A stretch of 34,309 nt of DNA from DYCT01 sp051875715 (GCA_051875715.1 JBJEHD010000087.1:1-34309); one strand, 5' to 3'; positions 15,324 through 23,953 are shown, counted from the stretch's first letter. Numbers and translations: made by a program. Notes: generated from the sequence alone by a model not told the origin.

Positions 15324-17189
15324 ATGACAGACTCCCATGACACTAATCTACCTTTGGAAGAAGGAAAATTAGAAGCAGAAAACATTGCACCGGAAGCCGC
15401 CGAGGCCCCCGCCCCGACCCCTTCGGAAGAGACAGCAGTTGAAACCGACCAGGCCGCTCAAGCCCCCAAAGCCTCGACCAAAGAGGAGATTATCAACCGT
15501 CTGAGAGAACTGGCCGCCGACCCCGACAAGGCCGAGAAAGCGGAAACCGACTCCCTGAAGCAGCAGTTCTACAAGTTCCTCCATGCCGAGCAGGAGGCCG
15601 CCCGTGCCGCCTTCGTCGAAACAGGAGGCGCACCGGCCGATTTCCGTCCGCAGCCCGACGCATTGGAAGAGACGTTCAAGACCCTGTCCGCCTCCATCCG
15701 CCAGGCGCGTGCCGCCCGTGCCGAGGCTCTCGAACAAGAAAAGGAAAAGAACCTGGCCGCCAAGTTGGCCATCATCGACCGCCTGAAAGAGTTGGTGGCC
15801 AACCCCGATGATGCCAACCGCGCCTACGATGAATACAAACAGCTGCAGCAGCAATGGAACGCCATCAAGCTCGTACCCGCCTCCGCCGTGGCCGACCTGT
15901 GGAAGAACTACCAACTCTACGCAGAACAGTTCTACGACCTCATCAAACTGAACAACGAATTCCGCGAATACGATTTCAAGAAAAACCTCGACGCCAAGAT
16001 TCGCCTCTGCGAAACAGCAGAACGATTGGCCGAAGAACCCGATGTGGTATCGGCCTTCCGCCAGTTGCAGCAGCTGCACCAGGAATACCGCGAGACCGGC
16101 CCCGTGGCCAAAGAGCAACGCGAAGCCATTTGGGCACGTTTCAAGGCTGCCTCTACGGCCGTCAACCGCCGTCACCAGCAGCACTTCGAAGCCCTGAAAG
16201 CCCAAGAGCAGCAGAACCTCGACGCCAAGACCGCCATCTGCGAAATCATCGAAGCCATCGACCTCGAAGCCCTCACCACCTTTGCCGCATGGGACGAGAA
16301 AACACAGGAAGTGCTGGCATTGCAAGCCAAATGGAAGACCATCGGTTTCGCCCCGCAAAAGTCCAACCTGAAGATATTCGAACGTTTCCGTGCTGCCGCC
16401 GACCGCTTCTTCCAGCGCAAGAGCGCATTCTATAAAACCACGAAAGAGGCACAAGCCGCCAATCTGGAGAAGAAACGTGCTTTGGTGGAACAGGCCGAAG
16501 CCCTGAAAGACAGCACCGAATGGCGCGCCACGGCCGACACGCTCACGCGCCTGCAACAAGAATGGAAGGCCATCGGCTCCACGCCCAAACGGCAGGCCGA
16601 CAGTCTGTGGAAACGCTTCATCGGAGCGTGCGACTACTTCTTCGAACAGCGCGGCAAGGCCACCTCGTCCGTACGCAGCGAAGAGGCCGAGAACCTCGGC
16701 AAGAAGAAAGCCATCATCCAGCGGCTGAAAGAACTCGACGAGAACGGCGAAGCCGAAGCCTCGCGCGAAGAAATCAAGGCCATCATGCAGGAGTGGAACG
16801 CCATTGGCCACGTCCCCTTCAAGGAAAAGGACAAGGTGTACAAGCAATACCGCGACCTGCTCGACCGCCACTTCGACCGACTCCACCTCAGCCAGGCCGA
16901 CCGCCGGCTCAACAGCTTCCGCAGCAGCCTCAGCACCTCCGGCACAGGCGGCAAGTCCGACAACCTGCACCGCGAACGCGAACGGCTTGTCCGCGCCTAC
17001 GAAGGTCTGAAGAGTGAGATCCAGACCTACGAGAACAACCTCGGTTTCCTCAACGCCTCGTCGAAGAAAGGCAACAGCCTCGTCAGCGAAGTAATGCGAA
17101 ACATCGAGCGCCTCAAAGGCGAGTTGGCCCTCATCCAGCAGAAAATCGACGTGGTGGACCAGTCCATCGCCGACGCACAAGAAGCATAA
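15324..17189 (+). CDS. DUF349 repeat protein
   Basis: A 621-residue cytoplasmic, charged, helical protein. After an acidic low-complexity N-terminus rich in Glu, Ala and Pro (about 1-55), five DUF349 repeats follow at a period near 80 residues; each has a core like QEW-x-x-IG-x-x-P with a downstream W-x-x-F-x-x-A-x-x-x-FF: QQWNAIKLVP (about 175), QEYRETGPVA (251), AKWKTIGFAP (334), QEWKAIGSTP (411), QEWNAIGHVP (488). The C-terminus (about 560-621) is a predicted coiled coil. The second repeat has lost the tryptophan. Function of the family in Bacteroidota is unsettled. The gene is flanked by its own promoter element and a strong terminator. Confidence 0.9.
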   Translation: MTDSHDTNLPLEEGKLEAENIAPEAAEAPAPTPSEETAVETDQAAQAPKASTKEEIINRLRELAADPDKAEKAETDSLKQQFYKFLHAEQEAARAAFVETGGAPADFRPQPDALEETFKTLSASIRQARAARAEALEQEKEKNLAAKLAIIDRLKELVANPDDANRAYDEYKQLQQQWNAIKLVPASAVADLWKNYQLYAEQFYDLIKLNNEFREYDFKKNLDAKIRLCETAERLAEEPDVVSAFRQLQQLHQEYRETGPVAKEQREAIWARFKAASTAVNRRHQQHFEALKAQEQQNLDAKTAICEIIEAIDLEALTTFAAWDEKTQEVLALQAKWKTIGFAPQKSNLKIFERFRAAADRFFQRKSAFYKTTKEAQAANLEKKRALVEQAEALKDSTEWRATADTLTRLQQEWKAIGSTPKRQADSLWKRFIGACDYFFEQRGKATSSVRSEEAENLGKKKAIIQRLKELDENGEAEASREEIKAIMQEWNAIGHVPFKEKDKVYKQYRDLLDRHFDRLHLSQADRRLNSFRSSLSTSGTGGKSDNLHRERERLVRAYEGLKSEIQTYENNLGFLNASSKKGNSLVSEVMRNIERLKGELALIQQKIDVVDQSIADAQEA

Positions 17190-17220
17190 GGACGCATCGC
17201 CGTCCGCCCCGTTTCCCATA

Positions 17221-17261
17221 CGCCCCGCCCTGCCCATCCGGCACGGGCGGGGCGTTTTTTT
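17221..17261 (+). terminator. Strong rho-independent terminator after the DUF349 gene
   Basis: CGCCCCGCCC (17221-17230) pairs with GGGCGGGGCG (17245-17254), a very GC-rich stem, followed by seven T residues (17255-17261). It begins 31 bases after the stop codon and marks the end of the GC-rich housekeeping block. Confidence 0.92.
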
Positions 17262-17285
17262 ATGCACATACCCGCATGGCTCCGC

Positions 17286-17351
17286 GAGCATACCCTCCCA
17301 GGTCTCTGAGCATACTCACCCAAGCCCATGAGCATACCCTCCCGAACAGGC
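17286..17351. repeat. Three tandem 22-bp repeats
   Basis: Units begin at 17286, 17308 and 17330, each opening GAGCATAC and continuing CCTCCC or TCACCC, then diverging in the last 7-8 bases. The period of 22 is exact. They lie between the DUF349 terminator and the rhuM promoter. The same period, with a different unit, occurs in the array at 34053-34130. Confidence 0.75.
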
Positions 17352-17377
17352 GCACGCACTCAAAAAAAATACAGAGA

Positions 17378-17410
17378 TTGTCTGCCATACAGAATAATTC
17401 TGTACCTTTG
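17378..17410 (+). promoter_or_regulatory. Putative rhuM promoter with a palindromic operator
   Basis: TTG (17378-17380) and TACCTTTG (17403-17410) are separated by 22 bases, close to the Bacteroidota -33/-7 arrangement. Between them sits ACAGAAT-A-ATTCTGT (17389-17403), a perfect 7-bp inverted repeat around one base that touches the -7 element, a position suited to repressor binding. The leader to the rhuM ATG is about 130 bases and contains the left 21-bp direct repeat. Confidence 0.5.
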
Positions 17411-17509
17411 TCCTTTGATGATTATAGCGATTATCTTCTGTAGTCCTTTCTATTTCAATATTATAAGGTTACAACATTTTTCGCCAATCACCAATTCCCC
17501 AATCAAGGA

Positions 17510-17530
17510 TAATTCATCGAACTCACGTTA
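17510..17530 (+). repeat. 21-bp direct repeat, left copy (in the rhuM leader)
   Basis: The repeat runs from TAATTCATCG to CTCACGTTA and is identical over all 21 bases to 18612-18632. This copy ends 18 bases before the rhuM ATG. Confidence 0.9.
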
Positions 17531-17548
17531 ATTAGCTATAAGAAGCAA

Positions 17549-18586
17549 ATGGCGAAGAAAAGAGAAATACGAAATAGCACCGCTGAATTCCTCACCTTTG
17601 TAGCGGAAGGGAAAGAGAATGGCATACAGGTATTGTACAAAGACGAGACTATTTGGGCCACCCAAAAAGCAATGGCAGCCTTGTTTGATGTTGGCACTCC
17701 TGCCATCAACAAACATCTTACGAACATCTTTGCGGAAGGTGAGTTGAAGAAAGAAGCAACTGTTTCCAAAATGGAAATAGTTCAAACGGAAGGAAACAGA
17801 GAAGTCAAACGTATGATGGAGTTCTATAACCTTGATGCTATTATCAGTGTTGGGTATCGTGTCAACTCCATCCGTGCGACCCAATTCAGGCAATGGTGCA
17901 CATACGTCATCCGACAGTTCTCACTTCGAGGCTATATCATTGATAAAAAACGCATGGAGAACGGTGCTTTTATTGACGAGGATTATTTTGAGCATCTGCT
18001 CTCCGAGATTCGTGAAATTCGTATGAGCGAACGGCGATTCTATCAGAAACTCACGGACATATATGCCACCAGCATTGACTATAACAGGGATGCTCCTACC
18101 ACAAGAATATTTTATAAGAAGATGCAAAACAAAATACATTTTGCTGTGCATGGCCATACAGCAGCAGAGTTGATCGTCAAGCGAGCTGATGCGACAAAAG
18201 AACACATGGGGCTTACTACCTGGGAGAAGGCACCCGAGGGAAAAATTGTCAAAGCCGACGTCAGCATTGCCAAGAATTATCTCAAAGAGAAAGAACTTGA
18301 CGACATGGGCAAACTGGTCAACTCTATCCTGGATTTTGCACAACGCATGGCGGACAGACATATTCCTATGACAATGGAAGACTGGGCAAAACGCATAGAT
18401 ATGGTTCTTGAAGCCGGTGGAGATGCCGTCTTGAACGATGTTGGTCGGGTAACGGCAGAGTATGCAAAGGAATATGCAGAAAGCGAATTTGAGAAATACC
18501 GAATCATACAAGACCGCTTGTTTAAGTCGGATTTCGATAAGTTCGAAGAAGATGACAATCTTCTGCCATTGGATTTCAAGGAATGA
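17549..18586 (+). CDS. rhuM: RhuM family protein (Virulence_RhuM)
   Basis: This 345-residue protein matches the RhuM family: N-terminal ILYKDETIWATQKAMAALFDV (a DNA-binding-like 'W-x-T-Q-x-x-M-A-x-L-F' helix-turn-helix region, about 30-55), the conserved HLTNIFAEGEL, the core FYNLDAIISVGYRVNS with FRQWCTYVIRQF, and a C-terminal half with FYKKMQNKIHFAVHGHTAAELI and GKIVKADVSIAKNYL. The family was named from Salmonella pathogenicity island 3; homologues are scattered on mobile elements and in restriction loci, and the biochemical role is unknown. The gene is much more AT-rich than its neighbours, with its own promoter, and sits between 21-bp direct repeats, all signs of recent acquisition. The start follows the left repeat by 18 bases. 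No restriction-modification genes are nearby. Confidence 0.9.
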   Translation: MAKKREIRNSTAEFLTFVAEGKENGIQVLYKDETIWATQKAMAALFDVGTPAINKHLTNIFAEGELKKEATVSKMEIVQTEGNREVKRMMEFYNLDAIISVGYRVNSIRATQFRQWCTYVIRQFSLRGYIIDKKRMENGAFIDEDYFEHLLSEIREIRMSERRFYQKLTDIYATSIDYNRDAPTTRIFYKKMQNKIHFAVHGHTAAELIVKRADATKEHMGLTTWEKAPEGKIVKADVSIAKNYLKEKELDDMGKLVNSILDFAQRMADRHIPMTMEDWAKRIDMVLEAGGDAVLNDVGRVTAEYAKEYAESEFEKYRIIQDRLFKSDFDKFEEDDNLLPLDFKE

Positions 18587-18611
18587 TGTATCATACGCAG
18601 ACAAGAAGAAC

Positions 18612-18632
18612 TAATTCATCGAACTCACGTTA
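18612..18632 (+). repeat. 21-bp direct repeat, right copy (ahead of the LysE-family gene)
   Basis: Identical to 17510-17530. It starts 26 bases after the rhuM stop codon and ends 25 bases before the LysE-family ATG, so both genes have the same short sequence just upstream of their start. Confidence 0.9.
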
Positions 18633-18657
18633 GTTTATCAAGGAACAGAAACAGCCA

Positions 18658-19245
18658 ATGCCAAGTTACCTGCTGCCCACCCTGCTCTTGCAGATTCTGG
18701 TCGTCGGTTATACGCCCGGCCCGGCCAACATATACGCCCTTGCCATGTCCGCCAGATACGGCAAGCGGGCGGCAGGAGTGATGTGGGCAGGATTGTTGAC
18801 GGGATTCTCACTCGGAGCAAGCCTCATGGCTCTGCTTACGCACTACGTGGGCATGGCGTTCGGTTCCTACATCCCCTACCTGCGCTTTGCCGGTGCCGCC
18901 TATCTGCTTTATCTGGCCTACCAATTGGCTCACCGGAAAGAGAGTGCCGGAACGGAGACGCGCAGTTGCAGTTTCCTGACAGGGTTGTTGGTACAGCTGA
19001 CCAATGCCAAAATGCTGCTTTTCGACCTCATGGTGTTCGGGACGTTCGTCCTGCCCTACTCGCAACGGTTGGCGGACTTGTTCGTCGTGGCCGCCTGGCT
19101 TTTGCTGGCCGGCCCCGGCGCCAACCTCGTATGGCTGTTGGCCGGAAGTTATCTGAACCGATTCTGCCAACACCACCAGAAAGCCGTAGACCGCAGTGCA
19201 GCCCTGGCCCTGGCCGGCTGTGCCGTCTACGTACTCTGCTGCTGA
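18658..19245 (+). CDS. LysE/RhtB family amino acid exporter
   Basis: A 195-residue, mostly hydrophobic protein with about six membrane helices. The first helix and loop, VVGYTPGPANIYALAMSARYG, carry the family P-G-P-x-N motif, followed by GVMWAGLLTGFSLGA and YLRFAGAAYLLYLAYQ, a typical LysE-superfamily order. Members export amino acids or related metabolites; the substrate here cannot be predicted. Base composition matches the GC-rich chromosome, unlike rhuM. No TAnnTTTG element lies in the 70 bases between rhuM and this gene, so it may depend on rhuM readthrough. Confidence 0.88.
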   Translation: MPSYLLPTLLLQILVVGYTPGPANIYALAMSARYGKRAAGVMWAGLLTGFSLGASLMALLTHYVGMAFGSYIPYLRFAGAAYLLYLAYQLAHRKESAGTETRSCSFLTGLLVQLTNAKMLLFDLMVFGTFVLPYSQRLADLFVVAAWLLLAGPGANLVWLLAGSYLNRFCQHHQKAVDRSAALALAGCAVYVLCC

Positions 19246-19327
19246 CCCGCAACCCTCATGGCGGTCAGAAGGACGTCCCCCATTTGCAACAATCCATCTG
19301 AACTTTCCCGTTTTTTAACCCGCATCC

Positions 19328-19357
19328 TTGCTTTTTTTGTTCTTTTAACTACATTTG
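19328..19357 (+). promoter_or_regulatory. Bacteroidota promoter for the TPR-HTH gene
   Basis: TTG (19328-19330) and TACATTTG (19350-19357) are separated by 19 bases, the best -33/-7 match in the window. Transcription would begin near 19364, so the ATG at 19388 is the usable start; an in-frame ATG at 19355 lies inside the promoter. Confidence 0.7.
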
Positions 19358-19387
19358 CATTTTTCGAGACCAAACAAGGGCAACCAC

Positions 19388-21028
19388 ATGCGAACACACA
19401 GATTCGTACAACTATTGATCGGGACGGCCGGATGGCTCTGGCTGACCGCCGCAGCCGCTTTCGCAAGCGAGACCAACCGCGAAGGCTGCGACAGCCTGAT
19501 ACACGCAGCCATCGAGGCTTCGGTACGAAAAGACTATGCACGCTCGCAAGAACTCCTTGTCCGGGCCCGACAGACCGCCGAAGCCCAGCGCGACCCCGAA
19601 CTGATGTTTCGGATATGGACCAACATCGGCATCAACCAGGCCGAGTTGCTGGACATGACCGACGCCCTCGGCAGTCTCACGGAAGCCCACCGCATCGCTA
19701 CCGAACACCTGGACGCCCGGCGCGAGATGAGCAGCCTGAACAACCTGGCCGGACTCTACATGATGGACAACCAACCACGACGCGCACTCGACTGCTACGA
19801 AACCGTCCGCCGCACCATCAGCCCCTCGACGGACAGCCTGTTTGCCGGCGGATGCGCCCTGAACATCGCCACGGCCTCCATCGCCCTCGACGACTACGCC
19901 CGGGCCTTTTCGGCCCTGCGGGAGGCAGAGCGATTCCTTGCCCCCCATACGTCCGAATGGCACAAGATGAACTGCCTGAAGGCCCACACGTGCCTGCACG
20001 AAGGACAAGCCCAACTGGCCTACGACCTGGCCCGCACCTCCGCCCTCGAAGTGCTGCCCAACGGACCTTCCACCCTGCTGACCGACCTCCGCCTGGCATG
20101 GATTCGTGCCGCCCTGGCCCTGGAACGAACCGACGAGGCCTTCACGCTGGCACGTGCCGCCTTGGTCGAACAACCGAACATCGACGAACGACGCACACTG
20201 TACCGCCTGGCCGCACAGGCCCTCTTTGCCAACCGGCAATACGACCCGGCCTTTGCCTATCGCGACTCGGCCGAGATGGCCGCGGATACGCTACGGGCCA
20301 TGCAGGGACGGAAAATGCAGGAAAACAACCGCATCCGCCTGGAGATGTTCAAGCAGGAGAAGGAACTGGACGACTACCGGCGCCAACGACGCACCTCGCG
20401 CCTCTTGTTCGGACTCTGCGCCGCCCTGGCCGCCGTACTGGCATGGGCGTTGGCCGGACAAATCGTCAAGAACAGGCAACACCGACGCATCGCCGCCCTC
20501 GAACTGAGCCGCGAAAAAGAGCGCAAGCAGCGGCTGCAAGCACAACTGGAGGAACAGACCGCCACCGCCCTGCTGAAACAGCAACAGTTTCAGCACGAGA
20601 TAGAACGCAAAGGACGAAAACTGGTGTCCGACGCCCTGATGCTGGCCGGACGAAACGAAAAGATAGGCGAAGCCCTGGCCCTGCTGGAAGAAGCCGACGG
20701 CACGCCTGCCTCGGACGAGACACGGCTGAAAAAGGCCGCCCGCATCCTGCGCAAACTGATGGACGGAGGCGAAGGATGGAAACAGTTCACGGCATACTTT
20801 GAACAGTCGAACGACGAGTTCATCAACAAACTGCACGACCGGCATCCCGACCTCACGGCCAACGAAATCCGTTTTCTCTCGCTGGTGTTCATCAACCTGT
20901 CCACGAAGGAAATCTCCGAACTGCAAAACATCACCCCGGAATACTGCAAGAAGAAAAAGCAGCAGATTGCCCGCAAACTGGGTCTGCAAGATACGAAATT
21001 GCTCTATCCCTACCTGTCTTCCTTATAA
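19388..21028 (+). CDS. Membrane TPR protein with C-terminal LuxR-like helix-turn-helix
   Basis: The 546-residue protein opens with a signal sequence (MRTHRFVQLLIGTAGWLWLT), followed by tetratricopeptide-like helical pairs (about 35-320; e.g. NIGINQAELLDMTDALGSLT and NNLAGLYMMDNQPRRALDCY). One transmembrane helix (LLFGLCAALAAVLAWALAG, about 339-361) leads to a charged coiled coil (362-430) and a C-terminal HTH (about 490-535; LTANEIRFLSLVFINLSTKE then ISELQNITPEYCKKKKQQIA), resembling LuxR/GerE domains. The layout suggests a periplasmic sensor with a cytoplasmic DNA-binding part. Such one-protein regulators are common in Bacteroidales, with targets mostly unknown. The T9SS cargo genes directly downstream are natural candidates, by position only. 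Confidence 0.82.
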   Translation: MRTHRFVQLLIGTAGWLWLTAAAAFASETNREGCDSLIHAAIEASVRKDYARSQELLVRARQTAEAQRDPELMFRIWTNIGINQAELLDMTDALGSLTEAHRIATEHLDARREMSSLNNLAGLYMMDNQPRRALDCYETVRRTISPSTDSLFAGGCALNIATASIALDDYARAFSALREAERFLAPHTSEWHKMNCLKAHTCLHEGQAQLAYDLARTSALEVLPNGPSTLLTDLRLAWIRAALALERTDEAFTLARAALVEQPNIDERRTLYRLAAQALFANRQYDPAFAYRDSAEMAADTLRAMQGRKMQENNRIRLEMFKQEKELDDYRRQRRTSRLLFGLCAALAAVLAWALAGQIVKNRQHRRIAALELSREKERKQRLQAQLEEQTATALLKQQQFQHEIERKGRKLVSDALMLAGRNEKIGEALALLEEADGTPASDETRLKKAARILRKLMDGGEGWKQFTAYFEQSNDEFINKLHDRHPDLTANEIRFLSLVFINLSTKEISELQNITPEYCKKKKQQIARKLGLQDTKLLYPYLSSL

Positions 21029-21119
21029 TATAGAAGCAGAACGCTTCGCCTGGATTCATTTCGTTAGCACCCTCCCCATTTTATCCCCTCTAAAATTTCC
21101 GAAACAGCGCGAGGCATCT

Positions 21120-21127
21120 TATATTTG
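21120..21127 (+). promoter_or_regulatory. -7 promoter element for the T9SS cargo genes
   Basis: TATATTTG matches TAnnTTTG, with no obvious -33 box. The leader to the ATG at 21242 is about 110 bases and holds a small GGC-CGAAAA-GCC hairpin near 21168-21178. Confidence 0.45.
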
Positions 21128-21241
21128 TGACGCAAAGAGGCAGCGAATGCTATCTTTTTGACAAAAACGGCCGAAAAGCCGCAACAAATAGGACTGAAAT
21201 CATACAATACAAGAATGTTTAACCAATAAATGAGAACGATT

Positions 21242-23854
21242 ATGAAGAGAACAATGCTACTCGCTTTTGCAACGATGCTTTGCTGCCTCGGCTCCTGGGC
21301 CCAGGACGGCAAGACATTCGCTACTGCCTTCAACTTGGCGGACTACCTCCAGGGAAATACGCTGAGCTACACCTGCGCGACGAGCGAAGACGCCCAAAAC
21401 GGCGTGTACTTCAAGATTGAGGTGCCTGCCGAAAAAGCACAGACAATCAGTGTGGCCGACGGAACGGCCTACACCTCCCTCCGCAACGCCGATGAAAGTT
21501 ACAACTACGACTACACCTCGGCTACGGACAAAGATTTGAACCTCAACTTCTCCATCACCCCGCTGGAGGCCGGCAAGACCTATTATCTGAAACTCTACAG
21601 CTGGTCGAGCACCCAACTGACCGCCACCGTCATCTTGAAGGATGAGTTCAAAGGCGGAGCGTCGTGCGACGAAGCCACGACGGTGCCGAGCAACGAACTG
21701 ACGCTGGTGAGCGCCGAAGTGGACGTTCCGACCTACATGGCCTACTACGTGGAATCGGACGGCGTGCTGGTGGTGGACGTGAACAACGGCAGCAACTCGA
21801 CGCTGAGCGCAAGTTGCGACGACCAGAACCCCGTGATGCTGCAGTCGGGTCGCAACAAAGTACAAGTAGAAGGCGGCAAGACGTATATCCTGAAAACCAC
21901 CCAATCCTACTCTTGGTATCAGATTGTCGTCAAAATGAATCTGACACACCCAGTAGCAGGTTCGTCGTGCGACATGGCCATCGCCATACAAAAGGGAGCC
22001 GACGAAACCTTTGCTACGGCTACACTGGCCAAAGAGGCCGGCACATACTGGTATGTCTACGAAGCCACAATGGACGGCTACATCACGCTGGCTTCGGAAA
22101 GCGACCTGACGGGCGGTACGGTGAAGTTCTATGACGAATGCAGCGAATATTCGTCGGCACGTGTATCGGTGAAGGATGGATTCTATGTCCGCTACGCCAT
22201 TCGCCAAGGCATGATGTATTACATAGAGGTGACCCGTGCGACCGAAGTGGCCGAACCGACCACCTTCACCCTGACGGAGAACGCAGCCGGTCCGGGCGAC
22301 ACCCGCGACAACCCGATTGTCATCACCGACAACAAGGGACACGTATCCGGATACTACAACAACACCTATTACTTCAAGGTGACGACACCGGCAAGCGACG
22401 GCCGCTGGTTCATCAACGTGAACTCGGATGTCGTATTCGAAAAGTCGGGAACGGGCATCGCCATTGAGAACAAGGACGGACGCCAGTTGGCTTTCAACGA
22501 AAGTTATACGGCCAACGTACGCATCGACGTAGGCGGAAACGAAGAAATCTACATCCAATGCCGCATGAGCGAAAACTATTGTCCGTTCGACTTCACCATC
22601 TCGTATGAGGCCGTAGAAGAAGGCGACGTATGCGGCATGGCCATCGCAGCCACAACCGGACAGAACACCATTCCGACCGAGAAGACCGAAAAATGGTATG
22701 CCTACACAGCCACGATGAACGGATGGCTGAGCATCGAGCCGGAGGATTCGAACGTAAGCGTCTCCTTCCCCTACAGTTGTGAAAACAAGAACATGTTCAA
22801 CGCTGTGACGAAAGACGGCTTTGCTTCGAAAATCAAAGTCTTGGAAGGCAACACCTATGTAATTTGGTTCAAGAACCTCGGCACGACACGCACCTTCACG
22901 CTGAGCGAGACGGAATTCATAGAAGGTGAAGACTGCTCGAAGCCCATCGTCATCACGGGTACGGAAAACCCGCTGAGCGTGGAATTCCCCGAAACCATCG
23001 GCGAATGGTGGTATCAGTTCACCCCGGCCGAGGATGGCAAGATGACCCTCTCCTGCGACATGGAAGCAGAACGCGATGCCAACTATAACATCAACGACTT
23101 GAAATACAAACTGGGCGACTGCATGCAGACAGAATACAGCACAAGTTCGTGGGACAACACCGCCGGCAAGACCGTGATGAAGTCCACCTTCGTGGTAACA
23201 GGCGGACAACCCGTGTTCATCCACGTGAAGCGCGCTGTAGCCTCTACACAGAAGGGCACGATGACCATTGCCACCCGCGAACTGCAACCGGGCGAAAGCT
23301 GCTCGTTGCCTATCGAAGTGGAAAGCAACACCATCATGGTAGCCAACGGTTTTAACAGTCGTGCGGAAGCCGTATGGTTCAAGGTTGAGCTCGTCCCCGG
23401 CGATTTCTACGTTGACGGACTCGGTTTCGGCATGTACCTCTACAAAAACTGCAACTCCACCAACTACCTGGCCATGGCCCAGTACCAAGGCTACGATTAC
23501 GACAAGTATGGTTATATCTACAAACTGTCGTACACGGTGACGGAAGCAGGCTCGTACTACTTGCAGTGGTATCAGAGCGACTACGCGGACAACGTCGTAA
23601 CCCTCTCCGGTTCGGCCTTCACAGACCCGACCGCCATCAAGAATGAAAGTTATGCGGACGGTAACCTGGTTCGCGGTCTGAGCGGCAGCATCCTCGTCGA
23701 CACGAAGGAAGCCACCCAGGTGAACATCTACGACATCAGCGGCAAACTGGTTGAAGCCACCCAGGTGGATGGCACCGCCATGTTCCGCATGCGTCCGGGC
23801 CTCTACCTGGTACGCGTGGGCGACCAAGTCACTAAGATTGTAGTCAACGACTAA
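21242..23854 (+). CDS. Secreted multi-domain protein with T9SS type A sorting domain
   Basis: From the ATG at 21242 the product has 870 residues and a signal peptide (MKRTMLLAFATMLCCLGSWAQ); an ATG four codons upstream (21230) is the alternative. The body is about seven successive beta-sandwich units of 100-120 residues. Most begin with a G-x-x-C-x-x-A/P-I motif: GGASCDEA (about 138), GSSCDMAI (240), GDTRDNPI (352, cysteine lost), GDVCGMAI (461), GEDCSKPI (562), GESCSLPI (684), and several contain W-Y-x-Y/F followed by DG or NGW/Y. The units resemble pre-peptidase C-terminal (PPC)-like domains. The last 70 residues (IYDISGKLVEATQVDG then RPGLYLVRVGDQVTKIVV) are a T9SS type A C-terminal domain, predicting surface anchoring or release. 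No catalytic motif seen; an adhesive or binding role is a guess. Confidence 0.83.
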   Translation: MKRTMLLAFATMLCCLGSWAQDGKTFATAFNLADYLQGNTLSYTCATSEDAQNGVYFKIEVPAEKAQTISVADGTAYTSLRNADESYNYDYTSATDKDLNLNFSITPLEAGKTYYLKLYSWSSTQLTATVILKDEFKGGASCDEATTVPSNELTLVSAEVDVPTYMAYYVESDGVLVVDVNNGSNSTLSASCDDQNPVMLQSGRNKVQVEGGKTYILKTTQSYSWYQIVVKMNLTHPVAGSSCDMAIAIQKGADETFATATLAKEAGTYWYVYEATMDGYITLASESDLTGGTVKFYDECSEYSSARVSVKDGFYVRYAIRQGMMYYIEVTRATEVAEPTTFTLTENAAGPGDTRDNPIVITDNKGHVSGYYNNTYYFKVTTPASDGRWFINVNSDVVFEKSGTGIAIENKDGRQLAFNESYTANVRIDVGGNEEIYIQCRMSENYCPFDFTISYEAVEEGDVCGMAIAATTGQNTIPTEKTEKWYAYTATMNGWLSIEPEDSNVSVSFPYSCENKNMFNAVTKDGFASKIKVLEGNTYVIWFKNLGTTRTFTLSETEFIEGEDCSKPIVITGTENPLSVEFPETIGEWWYQFTPAEDGKMTLSCDMEAERDANYNINDLKYKLGDCMQTEYSTSSWDNTAGKTVMKSTFVVTGGQPVFIHVKRAVASTQKGTMTIATRELQPGESCSLPIEVESNTIMVANGFNSRAEAVWFKVELVPGDFYVDGLGFGMYLYKNCNSTNYLAMAQYQGYDYDKYGYIYKLSYTVTEAGSYYLQWYQSDYADNVVTLSGSAFTDPTAIKNESYADGNLVRGLSGSILVDTKEATQVNIYDISGKLVEATQVDGTAMFRMRPGLYLVRVGDQVTKIVVND

Positions 23855-23866
23855 TCCCTTCTTTCG

Positions 23867-23909
23867 CAATGGCATACAGAAACGGTTTCGCGCCCTCTGT
23901 ATGCCATTG
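23867..23909. terminator. Perfect 14-bp stem-loop between the first cargo gene and the M6 protease gene
   Basis: CAATGGCATACAGA (23867-23880) and TCTGTATGCCATTG (23896-23909) are exact inverted repeats around a 15-base loop, starting 13 bases after the stop codon. No T run follows, and no -7 element lies between it and the M6 start, so partial termination or mRNA processing within one transcript is possible. Confidence 0.65.
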
Positions 23910-23953
23910 TTGTCCTTTCCCCTACGTTATCCCCACCCAAAATCCTTTATTCT

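Noticed and set aside
15369..17291. 640-codon open frame antisense to the DUF349 gene
   Set aside because: The composition (runs of Gly, Val, Leu, Phe) is the mirror of Glu/Ala/Lys-rich sense codons; the sense frame has five clear family repeats.
17549..18586. Restriction-modification or toxin-antitoxin locus around rhuM
   Set aside because: No methylase, specificity subunit, nuclease or small partner gene flanks rhuM in this window.
21257..23875. 872-codon open frame antisense to the first T9SS cargo gene
   Set aside because: It mirrors the sense gene, has no recognisable motif or signal, and is explained by GC-rich codon use that rarely gives antisense stops.
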